Positions 1 through 14,500 of a DNA stretch of 64,000 bases are shown piece by piece. A program made the translations under genes and the position numbers. The first letter of the stretch is position 1. Every line of letters starts with the position of its first letter. Origin of the DNA: Angiostrongylus vasorum (Eukaryota; Nematoda; Chromadorea; Rhabditida; Metastrongylidae); NCBI GenBank assembly GCA_018806985.1, contig JADANN010000174.1, positions 818,001 to 882,000 of the forward strand. The letters run 5' to 3'. Under the pieces are notes generated by a model. It did no database searches, was not told where the DNA came from, and saw only the letters and a program-made list of their open reading frames with translations.

Positions 1-2110
1 TTGAGCAATTTTTCTTTCTTCTAGAGCTTCCATTAAGAACTCCGACCTTCATCGGTAGACTTCCTGCAGTACGTTTGATATCCGGAGGAATCCATTCACT
101 AATGGCTATCGTCCATCAGTTGTCGTTCATATGCATTACACGGCCGGCCAAACTTATTTTCGGCTTGATTGTCGAAAGCTTTTATGAGTGCTTCTATCTC
201 AATTGAGCCAAAAGCTTTCCTTAAGTCGGTGAAAGTGGAACAAAGTGGTGTCTTGTACTCTCGCGATATTTCAATGATTCCTGTTATCGTGTGGATGCGG
301 TCTATCTCACTGAATCCTTTACGAAATCCTGCTTGCTCACATGGCTGTTCTTCGTTTAGTGTTCTGTTAATCCTGTTTAGGATGACTCGAGTGAATGAAA
401 AGTTTTGAAAACAGAGAGCAAGCAGATTGGACGGTGGTTGGACGATGTCGTTGAGGTCATCCTTGCTGGACAATAATACAGTCTTGCTGGCCTTCCATTG
501 AATAGTAAGCTAGAAATCTGACAGGTAATGTGTGAAGAGAATCGCCATTGTGTTGATGAGGACTGGCGTAAGGTTCTTCGAGTGTTTAAATCTAATCCTA
601 TCCGGAGCAGCTGTTGTTGATTCTTCACCGACGGAATTTCAGGCCGGATTTCGGATGGAAGGTGGAGACATGTCCATCTCCATTTATTTCACATGAGGGC
701 AGGAGGACGTGGCTAATGTTGAGTTCTGAGTAGTTGTTGTGAATGATTTTCTCCATTGCCTTTCTGGACACTGTAACTGTTCCGTCTGGGTGTAGGAATG
801 CAATCATCTTGGTTTTGTAATTAGCCAAGCTTCGATGGGCTTTGCGAATGCTTTTTCCAGCCTCTGCAGCTTCGACCATAACTGCTGCTCTTCTGTCTTT
901 AAGTTCTTTTATTGCTTATTCAAATTGTTTTGCACGTTCAGACGTAGGTTGGGCGTTGCCTATGCTCGTGTGATTCCAAGCTGCCTTATCAGCTCGAGAA
1001 TGTCTGGAGACAGACCTCTCTTGGTGATTTTTGAGCTCTCAGCTTTCATAGCGCTAGCGTGAATGTGTTGAAAGAGCCGGTTGTATTTCTGTCAATATTA
1101 TCAAGAACGGCATATTCTCAACAGACCACTAGTGAACTTAATAAATTCTAGTTTATGACGGTGTTTTAGGACTTTGCTTTTTGGAAATAAACGGTTTTCC
1201 TCTTTTTCCCTTAAAAATGGAATCCCGCACGAAGGAGAAGATTGTCTGGTGCCGTGAAGAATTTTGGGGCAACAGCGACATCGATTAGGCAAAATCTTCG
1301 ATTTACTAGGAAGTGGTCTCTTTCGTTATGGTAGTCCAGCCTTGAGAGTGGACTTGAGGGATTGAGAGTTACCATGAATAGTGTTGGTCGTGATGACAAA
1401 CTTGGAGAGCAGCTCGCTCTGATCATTCCATTTTAATCCGCTCTCTCCGATGTGGCATTCGCCAAACGTTCTTCTAGGTCCAACCAGAGCGTTAAAATCC
1501 TCAATGACCTTAAAGAATGTGTGGACTCAGCAGTAAAACTTCTGCAAGCCCGTATAGCCTTTGTCACAGCCTGATGTGGGTGCGTAGACGACGAAGATTG
1601 TCAGAGCCGGTGTTGGTCCAGATCGCTTCAGCCTCTCGCTTATTTTGCGGTGTTTAGCACTTGATGCTCATGTATAGCTTGGTGAGCTCCGAGCATGGGG
1701 GGAAGAGCATTCTCATGGATAGCTTATCAGTCTCTCCCAGACTAGACGGAGAGCATATTTGTAAGGAAGGACTCTTAAACGCCATCGCTGTACTTTTCTA
1801 TTACTTTATTACAGGCTTTTGTCCAAATTGTCTCACAGAATACAATATCATAAACGAGAACATACGCGTGCACGCATGGATGAATACATCCTCGCAGACA
1901 CAGAACGTATGTGCCAAATCGGAGATCAGGATCAGAGACTCCATTCCTTGAATCCGCCTGTGCCCCAGAGAAGGATAAAGTCTATTTTTTTGGTCCGCAA
2001 TTAACCCCATATCCACTGCTTGGGATAAGCCACGTTGCCCCGCGACTAACAGGCGTGGCATTCCTCTACAGCTATGGAAGGGTGAACATGTCATTTAGTT
2101 TTGGTAATCC
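1..2110 (-). mobile_element. RTE-like LINE fragment, internally deleted
   Basis: Degenerate non-LTR retrotransposon read on the minus strand. A reverse-transcriptase finger segment at about 165-473 contains EQAGFRKGF followed by a Ser-Glu-Ile-Asp-Arg-Ile-His stretch. A linker lies at 625-879 and putative endonuclease remnants at about 1100-2094. The order matches the better copy at 10.8-12.8 kb. The leftmost 165 bases match the downstream domain of that other copy (its 10.86-11.00 kb), so the palm region with the catalytic aspartates has been deleted here. Stops and frameshifts make it non-functional. It lies in the P-glycoprotein intron downstream of exon 10, in the same orientation as the gene. 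The left limit is unknown because it runs to the window edge. Confidence 0.75.
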
Positions 2111-2261
2111 CGGAAGAAAAAAATCTTAAACTAGAAACATGCTGAGGTAACTGTATGTTTCTTATGATGACTATACTTACAGATTAGATCTGAATATTTT
2201 TTTTATTTCTTCAAGGTTTTCGACGAAACCCGATTTTTGCTCAGCGCATTTCGATTCTTAC

Positions 2262-2535
2262 CTCTGGACGAGATGGATAGCTGAAATGGACGTCGGTGAT
2301 GGAAATCCGTCCTTGTACGTGTTCAAGACGCTTACCACTTTTCGACATGGAATCAATGGACGGCTCGCGGTCAATGATAGTGAAGATTGGAGCTGCGGCG
2401 GTCATGCTGGAAATGAGAACACCGAATTGTGGAGCTGCTTGACCAAGCGAGAATGTGCCGCTGATCACCGCCCAGAACACGGCGAACACCGTGCCTGGTG
2501 TGATCTGCCCGGAAACCACCAACTTTGTCCCATAC
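2262..2535 (-). CDS. P-glycoprotein exon 10 (TM6 to start of NBD1)
   Basis: Acceptor ATCCGCAG before GTATGGG; donor CCAGAG|GTAAGA. Encodes the YGTKLVVSG extracellular turn, TM6 ([20 protein letters not shown]), the helix leading to NBD1 ([11 protein letters not shown]) and ends with FSYPSRPE. The incoming phase (one base completing a Trp codon) fits exon 9. The next exon, with the Walker A loop, is not in the window. Confidence 0.93.
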
Positions 2536-5500
2536 CTGCGGATAAGAAATTCGCTGAAGTGTATAGGTCTGATCATTGATTGTTTGCGAATTCATGGGAA
2601 GAAGATCAACCATTTTTCCACTTTTTACTATTTTACAGGACCCGTCTTTCGCATCTACTGTGCTGATCTCAGCACTTCTTGCGTTCGGTTCGTTTTCTTG
2701 CATCCGTCATCAACGGCTTCCAACTTTTACGTGCAGCTTCAGCAGCTGATTGAGGATTTTCCTCTCATGTTGAATGTCGTTGAATGCTGGTCGAGTCGAT
2801 TCTCCCTGGAGTCCTGAGATGGCCGGGCTTGATCGTTCGCACTTGGATTGCACAAACCGATTTTTTTCTCGAAGATGTCCGCTGCTAAGTTCCCGTCCCT
2901 GGATGGTTAAGAGACTTACTAAGTCCGGAGTGGGACCAAACCTGCACCGTGCGTGCTTGTGATTATCGGCGTCACTACCATTGTGCCATCCGCCTTCTTG
3001 AATATTAGCCATACAATGTAAAAAAAAGTGGCACAGATGTGTTGAAGAACACTGAATGAGGAGAAGATAGTGGAAAAATTTCTTGCTAATTTTTTCCATG
3101 ATCCCAGTAAATAAAAATGTAGGACTAATCTTTGTTTTCATAATTCAGTAGTAACGGTGTGTATTAATGAAGTTTAACAGCGGTTAAACGTCCTAAAGTC
3201 AGATATTTGTTTTAATCTAATAAAAAACAAATAATGAAAGTAAAAAATCATAACAATAAATCGTAATCCAATAAATAAGAGCGCTCGAGGAGCAGTTCTC
3301 AGATGCGTCGTGCAGCACACGGATGGTTCGTGGTTCAACCCTGTCCTAAGTTAACCAAGCTTCCTATTTCTCCGGCGTAAGCAAATTGGTCCCAGAATGG
3401 TTAAGGAAAATCTTCGTCCAACCCACAAAGGGGCTTAGACAAGGACAAACCCAAATCACAAGACCTCCGTGGATGACGGATGCGGGACAACGAATCGTAT
3501 AAAAAGACGTGTTGGTATCTGCACAGGAAGAAAATTCATCAAAATAAATAAAAAAGCAATTTGTTCCAGCATGGAGAACATTTTGGAAAAAGTGTGAAAG
3601 TCTGTAAGTCTTCTACAGCAACAAAATATTAAACGAGCAGATTTCTTCAAAAAATGGAAGAAATTGTTTGTATATTCCCTGATAATCACTCCTGGTAGGA
3701 AACACTAGAAGAAAGTGAAAGTCTCTGCCCAGCCTTTTGGTTAAATAGATTGGCTCGCAGCCTTCACCCTATTAGCTTGAAATAAAAAATAGTTTTTCTT
3801 TTATTATAAAACAGTAAAGAGTAAAGGATAAAGCTCTCGTCGTTGACCAATCCCTGAGGGATGCGCCGTGCATTCGACTTCATTAAGCATCATTAGAGGC
3901 GATTGAATGCATATCTGATCTTTACAATGACTCGCGGTGGCCTACCGATATATCGAGCCAGTGCTGCCGTCCTCCTAGACAAGTCTGATGCCAATTTTGC
4001 TGATACCGGAGGGATGGAATGCTTGGTGGGCCAGGGGGCACGGGGATCGATCCCATGTGTGTGTTGCAGGGCGCCTCCGACCACTGCGCCACATGCGCTA
4101 CCTTATTACAAAACAGTAAACAAGTAAAAAATTCGTAAAGATAATAAATGAGTAGTGAAGAAAATAAGCAGATCTCATATGTTCAACAAACCAGAATGAC
4201 ACTGCCATGGATATGAATAGAAGTGCGATAACAAAAGCTATTCCGAATGATGTTAAGAAGGCCTTCTTAACACCGTAACGCATTGCATTGTCGAGAATGT
4301 TGGAGTACCTAAACAGCTGGATGAAAGCACAGTGGGCTACGCCAGTGCTCAACAGACCGACGATCGACCGAGTCAAGAAAGCACTTTAAAGACTGCCATG
4401 GTTGAGTGGACTACTGAACCTTTTGATTTCCTTTTGTTGGCCATTGAAAGCGGCCACTGTTCGGATGCCGTGTATCACCTCCTCAGCAGCAGCGCCAGCA
4501 TCTGTATATTGATTTTGTTCTTTTGCAATGACTTTGCTCATTATCTGGAACAAAAAGAAGACATAAGCATGAAATGGATAGTAGTGAAAGCAAGCTCTCA
4601 GTGGGTTGTCAGCTGAGAGCAGCGAATGAATGCCCAGGTCACTGCACACAGATATAGTTCACTGTCGACACCGGGCCTAAGCAGAGTCGGAACCCGACGT
4701 TATTTTTTTTTATGTAGAAGTGCAACTGCGGTGAGCTAACTATGGTAACTGCTATTGCAGAGGTGGAAACCTAGTCCCAAAGCGGAAGTTCTCTTTTTGA
4801 TTTTTGAAGGTAACAGTGCCTATGGTGGCGATCTGCGAAAGCTTGTTCACTCAATAATTAAAACACCGGCCCCATGGAAAATTTTCTGGTGCCAGCACGA
4901 CTCGTGAAAAAAATGGTCTTTTGTATCCTTTACATTGCAGGAAGAAAAGCTCTAGAATGTCGTCTTACCTTAGAACTAATGCAGAGTGGTCCGAAAATAA
5001 TCGGGAAGAAAGCTAACATCACCAAAGTCATCTGCCAGCTGAAGAAGGTCACCAACAATGCAATTATAAGAGTTTTGTCAAAAACGTTGTGCTTTCCTCT
5101 ACTCGTCGGTTTTCTTTCCAAGCGACCTATATGTTAGTTTTTTGCAAATGACGAATTTCGGATTGACGTGAATCTCTAAAGCAACTGTTTCGCCGCTGTT
5201 TAAAATTACTCCCAATCTTTCTAAACTTTTGTTTCTTTCATAGAGTGTTTCTTTCTTTGCTGAAAAACCAATCCGTCAGCTTATAACTTATTACAATGAA
5301 TCATTAACCACGTTCACTAGTGGACCCAAGCCAATTGCTCGCGAACCTTTGATGCTTTTTAAGATGACGTATAAATGCGATTTTTAAGCGTTCATGCAAT
5401 TTCAATGAGAAGCAGGTGAATGGACGGACTTCTTGCTTTATGAATTATTCTGTGTAAATACGTAAACCTCAACGGTTAGTGGTGCACACCAATAAGTACG

Positions 5501-8500
5501 CGGTTGTTGGTAGCACACCCTGCTCCGTCGTTCCGAGGTCGATAAATTGGCATCAAATTTATTTTGGAAATAAATACAGTGACTTAGCGTTGGTTGTGAA
5601 TTCAATCACCTCCACGATGGTTAATGGAAGAGACTGCATGATTAAGAGATTAATCAACGCTGAACACTTTATCCTTTATATAAGCTGACATATTCATTCA
5701 CGTATGTTTGTGGCTCCCTGTAAATCAGTGGAGTGTATCTTGCACGACCTGGGGAAGAGGAGTCGCAGTTCAGTGACAGTGAAGTCCGTTGCTGTTTAGA
5801 TCGGAGCTCCGTGGAGCACAATGGTCCTGTTTGCTCTAAGAGGCAGCTTAAACCGTCGTTGAATATACCAGAAGCTCTGAGACTCATCTCCATATGTAGT
5901 AAAAAGTATTCTACTGTTCATGAAATAGGTCGTATCTGAGAGTGTGAAGTAGGATGAGTGATTAGATCCTTGTAAAAGTAATATTCAAGACTGTGCCGGT
6001 TTAAAACGACTATAACGACGATCTGTACTAGCTGTGCACGTGTGCTAGAACAGTATGTGGACGCGAAAAGTGTTACAATAGGAGTTCAACATATTTATCA
6101 ATGACGAATCATGATTATCGTGTCCAGTGTGAGGATTTAAGAATTACAGACTTGTACTCCACATATTTTGTGAAAACGAGACTCGTTACTAAGATAATTA
6201 ATGAACTCAACGGTGTGAGGGAAGGAATACACTGCGCTTAAATCATAAGGAAGCCAAGTTTATGAAGAACCGACGCCCTAGAAGGTGAACAAATCGAACT
6301 GGATGATTTTCCGACTACAGACAGAACCTTGTATGTGTAGCTTGCGCATTCACTGGATTTGAAAAACATCATGAAACAGGAATTATGCAGAAGAAAGAAA
6401 GTAGCATAGCCCACGTTCGAGTCTCTTAGAGGAGCCATTGACCACCCAATGGATCGAAAACGCCGTGCTCACCTCTTCAATTCAACAGTTCTTCAATCAT
6501 TCTGTTATTCAGTAAAGATGTGAATTGATACCTCAACTAAATTCTACGCGCCACCCACGCAGGGCTCGAATGCTGTTTTCTCAAATTTAGCCCACACACT
6601 CTGTGTCTGCCGAGAATGCTCAGGTCATATCTTCAAAATATACCTCATCTTTGAGATCCAGAAGAATATAAACGGATAGTCAAACATGGATGGGCCATGG
6701 GATTTCGCAGATGGAAAAGTGAGCAGAGAATGCGGATCACGAATGCCACAATCACAAAAAGGTAGGAAAAAGGGAAGCCGAGAAAATTCCGAAAAATGCA
6801 TAGAAAAAATAAATCACCACATAAAGGGAAACAAAACGGGTGGGTTACTTATTGTGGAAGAGCGAAATCGACCAGCAGGAGTTTATATCAACTAGCAGTG
6901 AATAAAGGATAAAGGATAAGGCTTTCGGCGTTGTTCATTCACTGAGGGATGGGCCATAAATTCGCCTTCATTAAGCATCGTTAGCGGTGACTGGATACAT
7001 GCATGGCATGCGCAATGATTTGCGACCACATACCAGCCTATAAAGTCATTCCTGTAATCTTAAGTCTAGTACTAGTCTGTCGACTCTAGGTGACAGAAAG
7101 CTTTGTGAGATCGGGACACGGGATCGAACCAAAGTGGTGAGTCTGGGGCACAAGAACGAACCGAACAAGGACCATGTGTGGACAGAAAGTCACCTCTGAC
7201 CGCTGGGCTTCGCCCGTCCCACACGCCAGATATGGTCCCAACTAATTCTTTAATATACAGTGGCTGCATAATAAGTCTAGTCATTTGCAATTATTAATAG
7301 TTCATAGCAGTAACCGTTGTACCTGTTACAAAAAGCGACAATAAAACCAGCGACGAATGCGGCCACGTAAGCGAACATGGCACCGAGTTTGTCGCCTATG
7401 CCATCCCGAATACGGTCAATCCCACTGAAAAAATTACGAAATAGTTGTTATGACATAGGAACAAAAATAATCTTGTGTGTAAGGTTGCAACTGAATGTAA
7501 ATGAGATACCAGCCCATATCCTTTCATCTCCGCAGCTTTATTTTTCGTTCACGGCTACTTCAGTGGTCTGTCGGAAACGCTGTCTATTCGCTGATCTCAT
7601 ACAAACGTGAATTTCACGATAGCATTGAAACGAGTACAATATTTTTTTAGCCAACCGGTCAGAACATGCAGGGTTTTCAAATCAGGACAAATTATAACTG
7701 GAACCATTGCCGCGAAATCTCTAAATTACTCTAATTACTAATTTTAATTTTATATGAAAACGACGTCAACCATAATGGCACAAGATCTCGAACTAAGAAG
7801 TTGACCGAATGCGGCTTAGTCGCATCTAGGAATCGGATTGGGACCACCAGCCAAATGGTGTCTGGAACAGGGCGGTCTTTCTTTTAAACAATAGTCCCCG
7901 CTGTCTGAGATGAGTACACTTGATCCAGAGGGCACTGAAGAGTGTGCCCATGAAAGTTGTATTTAAGGTTTGCTAACTATATCATAAAAATCGACAGCGG
8001 GAATGCAAACCGATATGGATATGAACGGTGTCGGTGGCTGGTGTTTCCACACTGTTCTTATTTCGTAACCGTTCAGGAATCTAATCCAACTCTAATTTGC
8101 TGCCGTACTTTTAGTATCGCGACCTAAAAGGAAACGTTTGGATCTGAAGCATTTGACCCGATTTCCATTTCTTTTCCCAGTGAATCTTATTTTAGGAGTC
8201 TCAAACCGGTTGGTCGTTGTTTATTATCTTCTGAGACGGATGAACTTATATATTCCATGTGTCAGCAAACATTACTTCTATTCCGCCTATCCGTGAATCG
8301 GACCTACAGCGGAGCTCCGCATTATGTGGAGGTATCTTTGCCATTCTTCCCTCGTCCCATCTTCGTCTAAAAATCGCCCAAGAATTCCTCATACGAAATT
8401 ACGATTCTTTCTTTATTTCTCTTCGAACAAAGTGCAGGAAGCAAGTCTGGTAAACGTTGATGTTCGATGGATACCGTCGGCGTTCGCTTGAGTTACTCAA

Positions 8501-11500
8501 TGAATAACAGAATTAAAGCGGATTAAACAATAAAATAATTTCTCGCCACACGTCACTTCATGCTGCATGAACAAATTCTTAGTAAGTCACTTGTCCACTG
8601 AGCTGGAAAAATCCAGTAAATTTTTTACGAATTGTCCTTGTTGAGCTCCGCAAGGCTGGTGTAAGCTGTTGTTCATGTCATGACTCGGTGGATGACATGA
8701 TTCGGTGGATGCCGTTTCGCGCACTTCCTCAGAGCCTGGACGCATTTTATGCAACAAATCTGTATAAGCGGTGAACTACGTGTAGCACGAAGACCAACAG
8801 AAATGTAACGTAGAAATGAACGCCAATTTGTTTTAGAACTACTCACCGTTTTGTTATCACCTGTTTGTTGTTCACGTTTGATGACTAGTGAGACCCACGT
8901 AGGTTAAAAAACAGTTTGAAAAAAGGCGCTAGGTCAAGTGTGATAGTGAGGCATTCTTGGACTTTTGAACTTTATCAAATACCCTTAAGAGTCTTCCGCG
9001 TTGATGTCTTTGATTCCCGCGACAGGATCCGGACAGCCACTTCAAAATCATCACCATTGTGTTCTTGTGCCCTATGTGTACATAAAAAAGTACTTCGGTG
9101 TTTTTTAAGTTTCCCATTAAGAAGTTCTTTTATTCGGACAGATAGCGGTCTACCCGTTTCTCCAATGTACTCTTCACCACATGCCTTACACGAGAATAGG
9201 CATATTGTACTTGAACTCATGGAATCCTTGTCTCTGCCTATAAGCGAGATTACACAACTTTTTGAGCTACAGAAACGGAGAGGTGAGTAACTTTCACAGA
9301 ATTTAGCAGAAAGTCTGCTTAATTATTGACACCTCCTAATGACGTAACTTATTTCGTTTGATATGAAGGGTAGCTTGCAAGGGATCTTACTAAGGTGTGA
9401 AACACTATTTTGAGTATAACCCTACTTTTCGATCTAACCCAAGCAATTATTGAAAACATGAATCCAATGCTGATGACCTGTACATTGGCGAAGAGGAAAG
9501 GAAAGAATTGCTAACGTTTTCACGAAAAATAGCCATTTCCAATGGCTACGAAGCGGAAGCCACTCAGGTCAGATCAAAGAGTTATGTCACAAACAGTGTT
9601 TCAAACCCAAATAAATGCCCTTCCAAGCAACCCTTCATATTAAACGAAATAAGTTACGCCGTTAAGAGATGCTTAAGAAAATTGGTATGGGCGCGTATGG
9701 CGCAGTGGTCGGAGGCACCCTGCAACACCCACGTGGAATCGATTCCCGCTTCCCATGGCCCACCAAGCCTTCCATCCCTCCGGGTCGGCAAATTGGTACC
9801 AAATTTGTCTGCGAGGACAGCAGCACTAGCTCGACACATTGATAGGCCACCACGAGTCATTGTAAAGTCCAGACATGCATTCAATCACCTCCAAACGATG
9901 GTCAGTGAAGTCAAATGCACGGCGCATCCCTTAGGGATTGATCAGCGCCGCGAGCTTTATCCCTTTATTTTTATTTTTGAGAAAATTGGTCTTAAAAAAT
10001 CAGTGGCAGTCAATGAACTCCCACCCAATACCCTACGGCGCCAATTAGACCGCAGTCGGCTCTATGATCGTTTGTGCAATTCAGAAAATTGTATAATCTG
10101 TCCTAACGGGAGAGACAGGGTTGTATGAGTTCAAGTACAATATACTTGATTTCATGTGAGGCATACGATCAAGAAAACATTGGGAAAGCGGGTAGACCAC
10201 TTTGTGTGCCGTTAAAAGAACATCTTAAAGGGAAACTTAAAAATCACCGAAGTACTTTTTTAGGTACACATAGGGCACAAAAACACAATGGTGATGATTT
10301 TGAAGTGACTGTCCGGATCCTGTCGCGGGAATCAAAGACATAAAGGCGCAAGACTCTTAAGGGTATTTCACAAATTTCGAAAGTTCAAAGATGAACCGGA
10401 AAGACGAATGCCTCACGTAAGTGACCTGACGCCTTATTTTAAATCGATTTTCCTGCCAATTTGTGCCTCACTCGTCGTTCCACGTGAACAGCATACAGGT
10501 GGTCCCACACCTAATAAAATGTTGACTGGTTTTTTAAATAAAGTGGCGTTCCTTTACATAATAGACCTTTATTGTACTATAGATAGTTAAGTAAATTATA
10601 TAGTTATCGTCAGAAAAATCCATGCAGGCCGTGAGAAGAAGGCGAAGTCGCAAAATCGTCAGTCAGCGAAGCACGACAACAACAGAAACTGATACCAACC
10701 CCACGTCAGCGGCATTTCGTAATAATTCATCTGTAGCTCCTGTCGTCCCAATGATCGTTGAGTAACTCGGAGCGGGCGCCAGTAAATCTCCTACTTTTCC
10801 CTGCCGCCTATAGAAGCAGACCAGTAGTTTCTACTCACTCTAGTTACCCATTGGACGCCCCGTTTTTCTTCCAAGGTTTCCGTGAAAAACTCTAACCATC
10901 GGGTAGGTGGTCTTCTTGCAACATGCCTGACACCCCGACGAATCCAGTCACTAACTGCTCCTGTCCATCGGTTGTCGTTCATAAGCATTAAATGCCCAGC
11001 CCAGTTTGGCGTACAGAACAGGTCTTTGATTTTTGATCGTCGACGTTGATCGGAGCTTCAGATCCTTCTTTTCATTTGTGTGACAAAGGATGCTCCTAGC
11101 ATCATCCCTTCGACTGGGAATTCAATAACGCTGAGTGATCCGTCATCCTGCTTACGCATCGACCACGTTTCTGACGCATACGTCAAGGCAAGAAGTACCG
11201 CGGAGTCGAAAAGGTGGGTACGAAGTTTGGAAGAAAGAAGAAGGAGTATTCTTTGTTCTCTTCACTACATCTTCAATGCTCTTGAAAGCTCCCCAAACCA
11301 TTCGTTTCGTTCTACTCAACTCTGGAGCTAAGCCGTTCATCACGTTGATTTCTCGACTTAGATAGATGTAACTGGAGCATTCGGAGATATTCGCTCCGTT
11401 GAGGGCGAATGAGGGGCACACGAAACCAATCCGTTCCTCATGAACATCGTTTTTTGTGAGATTTAGTCGAAGACCAATTTTTCCACAGGCTCCATCAAAG

Positions 11501-14500
11501 TCGCCAAGCATTCGCTTTGCATGGCTAATGGTTGATGCTATAAAAGCGATGTCATCACTAAAGCGGAGATGGTGTAATTCCCGACGATCGATCTTTACTT
11601 CCATGTTCTCCATTCCCAATGTTCGCATAATATTCTGGAGGGTGGTGGTAAATAATTTTGGCAAGATGGTATCGCATTGCCTAAGCCATCTTTCGACGTC
11701 TACTTTAACATGGTTGTAGAATAGCGATATCTTGGTTGTGAAATTTTTATACAGCTCACAAAGAATCTTTGTATACTATAGCAATACTTCATTGATTCCT
11801 CGTTTCGTGTGGATATGGTCTATGGTACTGAATCCTTTACGAAATCCTGCTTGTTCACATTGCTGCTTTTTGTCCAGTGTTTTGTTAGACTTTTTTAGGA
11901 CGACTCGAGTGAGAAGTTTATAGACGACAGACATGAAATGGATTGGGCGATAGTAGCGGTCGCCATTCTTGAACAACGACACAGTCTTGCAGGTCTTCCA
12001 CTGAGTAGGAACCTTGTGTGCAGACAAGTAACATGTGAAGAGTTAAGCGAGTGTGTTTATGAGGAGTAGCAGAAGGTTTGTGAAGTGGTCAAATCTTATC
12101 CTGTCCGTGGTGTTGTTCCCTTCGTCACTGGTAAAATGGAATGTCGGATTTCGGAAAGGAGAACTAGTGGTGCGACACATTGATCCCCTTTATTTCACAT
12201 AAGTTCAGGAGGACATGACTATTAAAGAGATCCATGCAGTAATCGTTAATGATTTTCTCCGTTGAATTTCTGGAAGCTGTAATTGTGCCGTCTGGGCGTT
12301 GGAGTGCAATCGTCTTGGTCTGATTGACAAAGCTTCGAAAGGTTTTACGAATGCTTTTACCTGCCTCTGCAGCGTCGACCATAACTGTTGCTCTTCTCTC
12401 TTTAAGATCTTCTTTTGTCACCTTTCTGCATCTTGTCGTAAGTTCGGACATGTGTTAACGGTTACCTGTAGCTAGTGCGATTCCACGTTGGCGTATCAGC
12501 TCGAGTTTTTCTGGAGACGGACATCGTTTGATAACTTTAGAACTCTCAGCTTTCACATCGCTAACATGAAGATGTTAAATGAGCTGACCGTAACATTCGC
12601 TGATGTTATTAAGAAAAGCATATTCCCAACTGCCGACTAATGAACTGAACAAGTCTTGGTTGATGATGGTTTGGGAGTTCGTTTTTTGAACTCAGCGGCT
12701 TTTTCTCATTTCAGCGAGAAACGAACTTTTTGCACGAATTAGGCGATAGTCTGATCCTGTGTGGAATTTAGGTAAAGAAGCATCTAACAGTTACTCAAAC
12801 TGATTGTTAATTTCGAGGTTTATAGAATGTCGGTCTCCTATAGTAACGCGGTAAGTGATCGATGCGTCCGATGACATTGAAACAAGGTCTGGTTCTTTTT
12901 TACAAAGCCTGTATATGAAATTATGGAGCTATGGGCAGAGATCGTTGTTTCACTTAATAATTTGAGGTCTCAGTCTACCGAAGATATGACTACTGCAAAA
13001 GGAGCACGGCAAAATGATCACTTACTCGCTCATCCGAGTAGTCAGAGCTCCAGTTTCATTGCGATCGAACCATGCCATATCCTGTCGCAAAACTGCTCCA
13101 AAGTAGCGATTTCGAATTTGAAACACTTGTCGCTCGCATACAGTATGCCAACAGCACATCTACAGAGGAACACTAGTTTTCATCTTCAGAGAAAGTCAGA
13201 TTTAGCTGCCTCTCTGTGACGCTTTGAGCAGAAGTAGAGGAATAGTTACAAAGTGAGAATTTGAAGTCTGCGAGAACTTGTGAGCAAATCATAAATCGTA
13301 GAGGAATAACGCCGATTTCACTGAATTTACGTAAGATTTCATTGATAAATCCTTTGAAAGCTATTTCAAAAAGGAAGTAAACCAGAAGTTTCTGGAAGTG
13401 AAGAGAAGTGTAAAACTGACCGATAGAAATCCTAGGATGAATTGGCCAAAACCAAAAGCAGTGTAGTTGAAGACGGAATTCATTGCAAATTGCGTGAACT
13501 CATAATCGTCAAAAATTCCCTTTTCCCATTCAGCCTCACCTTAAGGAAGTTAGAATTTTCCAGCTGATTGCAAATTTTGTAAGCATATCGACCAGAATGG
13601 CTACGTATACTTCACGAATCGATACCCACTCTTTGCACGTGGTTGTTATTGTTTGCGATCACGAAGCAACATTACCAATTATGAGCGCATCCAGGAGGTG
13701 TTTGAAGATCAACGACGATGTGGAACTGAGTGTTCCCTGCAGGGCGGCCAACACGGCTCCTATCAGTAGAAGGCAGACATCGAGCTTGGTCGCATACCGA
13801 AACTGTGGGACAGCCGTAGAATAATTAGAATAAGCTGACTAACAAATAATAAGGAAGTGAATAATAGTAGTGGTAATGATGATGCTAAAGATAATGATAA
13901 GGTACAATCTTAAAGGCTTTCTTATCACAATAATTAAAAGACACCACATTTATTGAAAGAAAAGAATTTCATCCATCACACTGTTTTAAAAATCTCTCAG
14001 TTTCTTCAACGAAATAACAAAGATATAACAAAGGATAAAAAAGGATGAAGCTCTCGGCGTCCATCAATCTATGAGCGATGCGCTGTGCATTCGACTTCAT
14101 TAGGTACCGTTTGGAGGTGATCGAATGCCTTTACGACGACTCGCGGTGGCCTAGCGACGTATTGAGCCAGGGCTGCTATCCTCCCAGAAAAGTCTGGTAC
14201 CAATTTGCAGACCCCGGAGAGATGGAAGCCATGGGTGCGGGGATCGATTCCGCGTGTGTGTTGCAGTGGCGCCTGCAAACACTGCGCCACACGCGCCCTT
14301 AACAAAGATATATCGAAGAAAACTACTTCCACAAGTTGCTTTTTCACACAAGGAAGCTCTCCACCAACTCCTTACGGATGAATTTTCGCGTTGAAGTGCT
14401 GGTGTTACAGGGGGTGGTGGGTAAAGGGAAGGGTGACGGAGATGTCGCATGGTGGTTAGAAGTTTCATACGATACACACGTAATCTTAGGGTTCACACAG

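Noticed and set aside
9654..9884. Open frame on the minus strand as a protein gene
   Set aside because: It lies wholly within SINE family 1; the same frame appears in other SINE copies and ends with the element.
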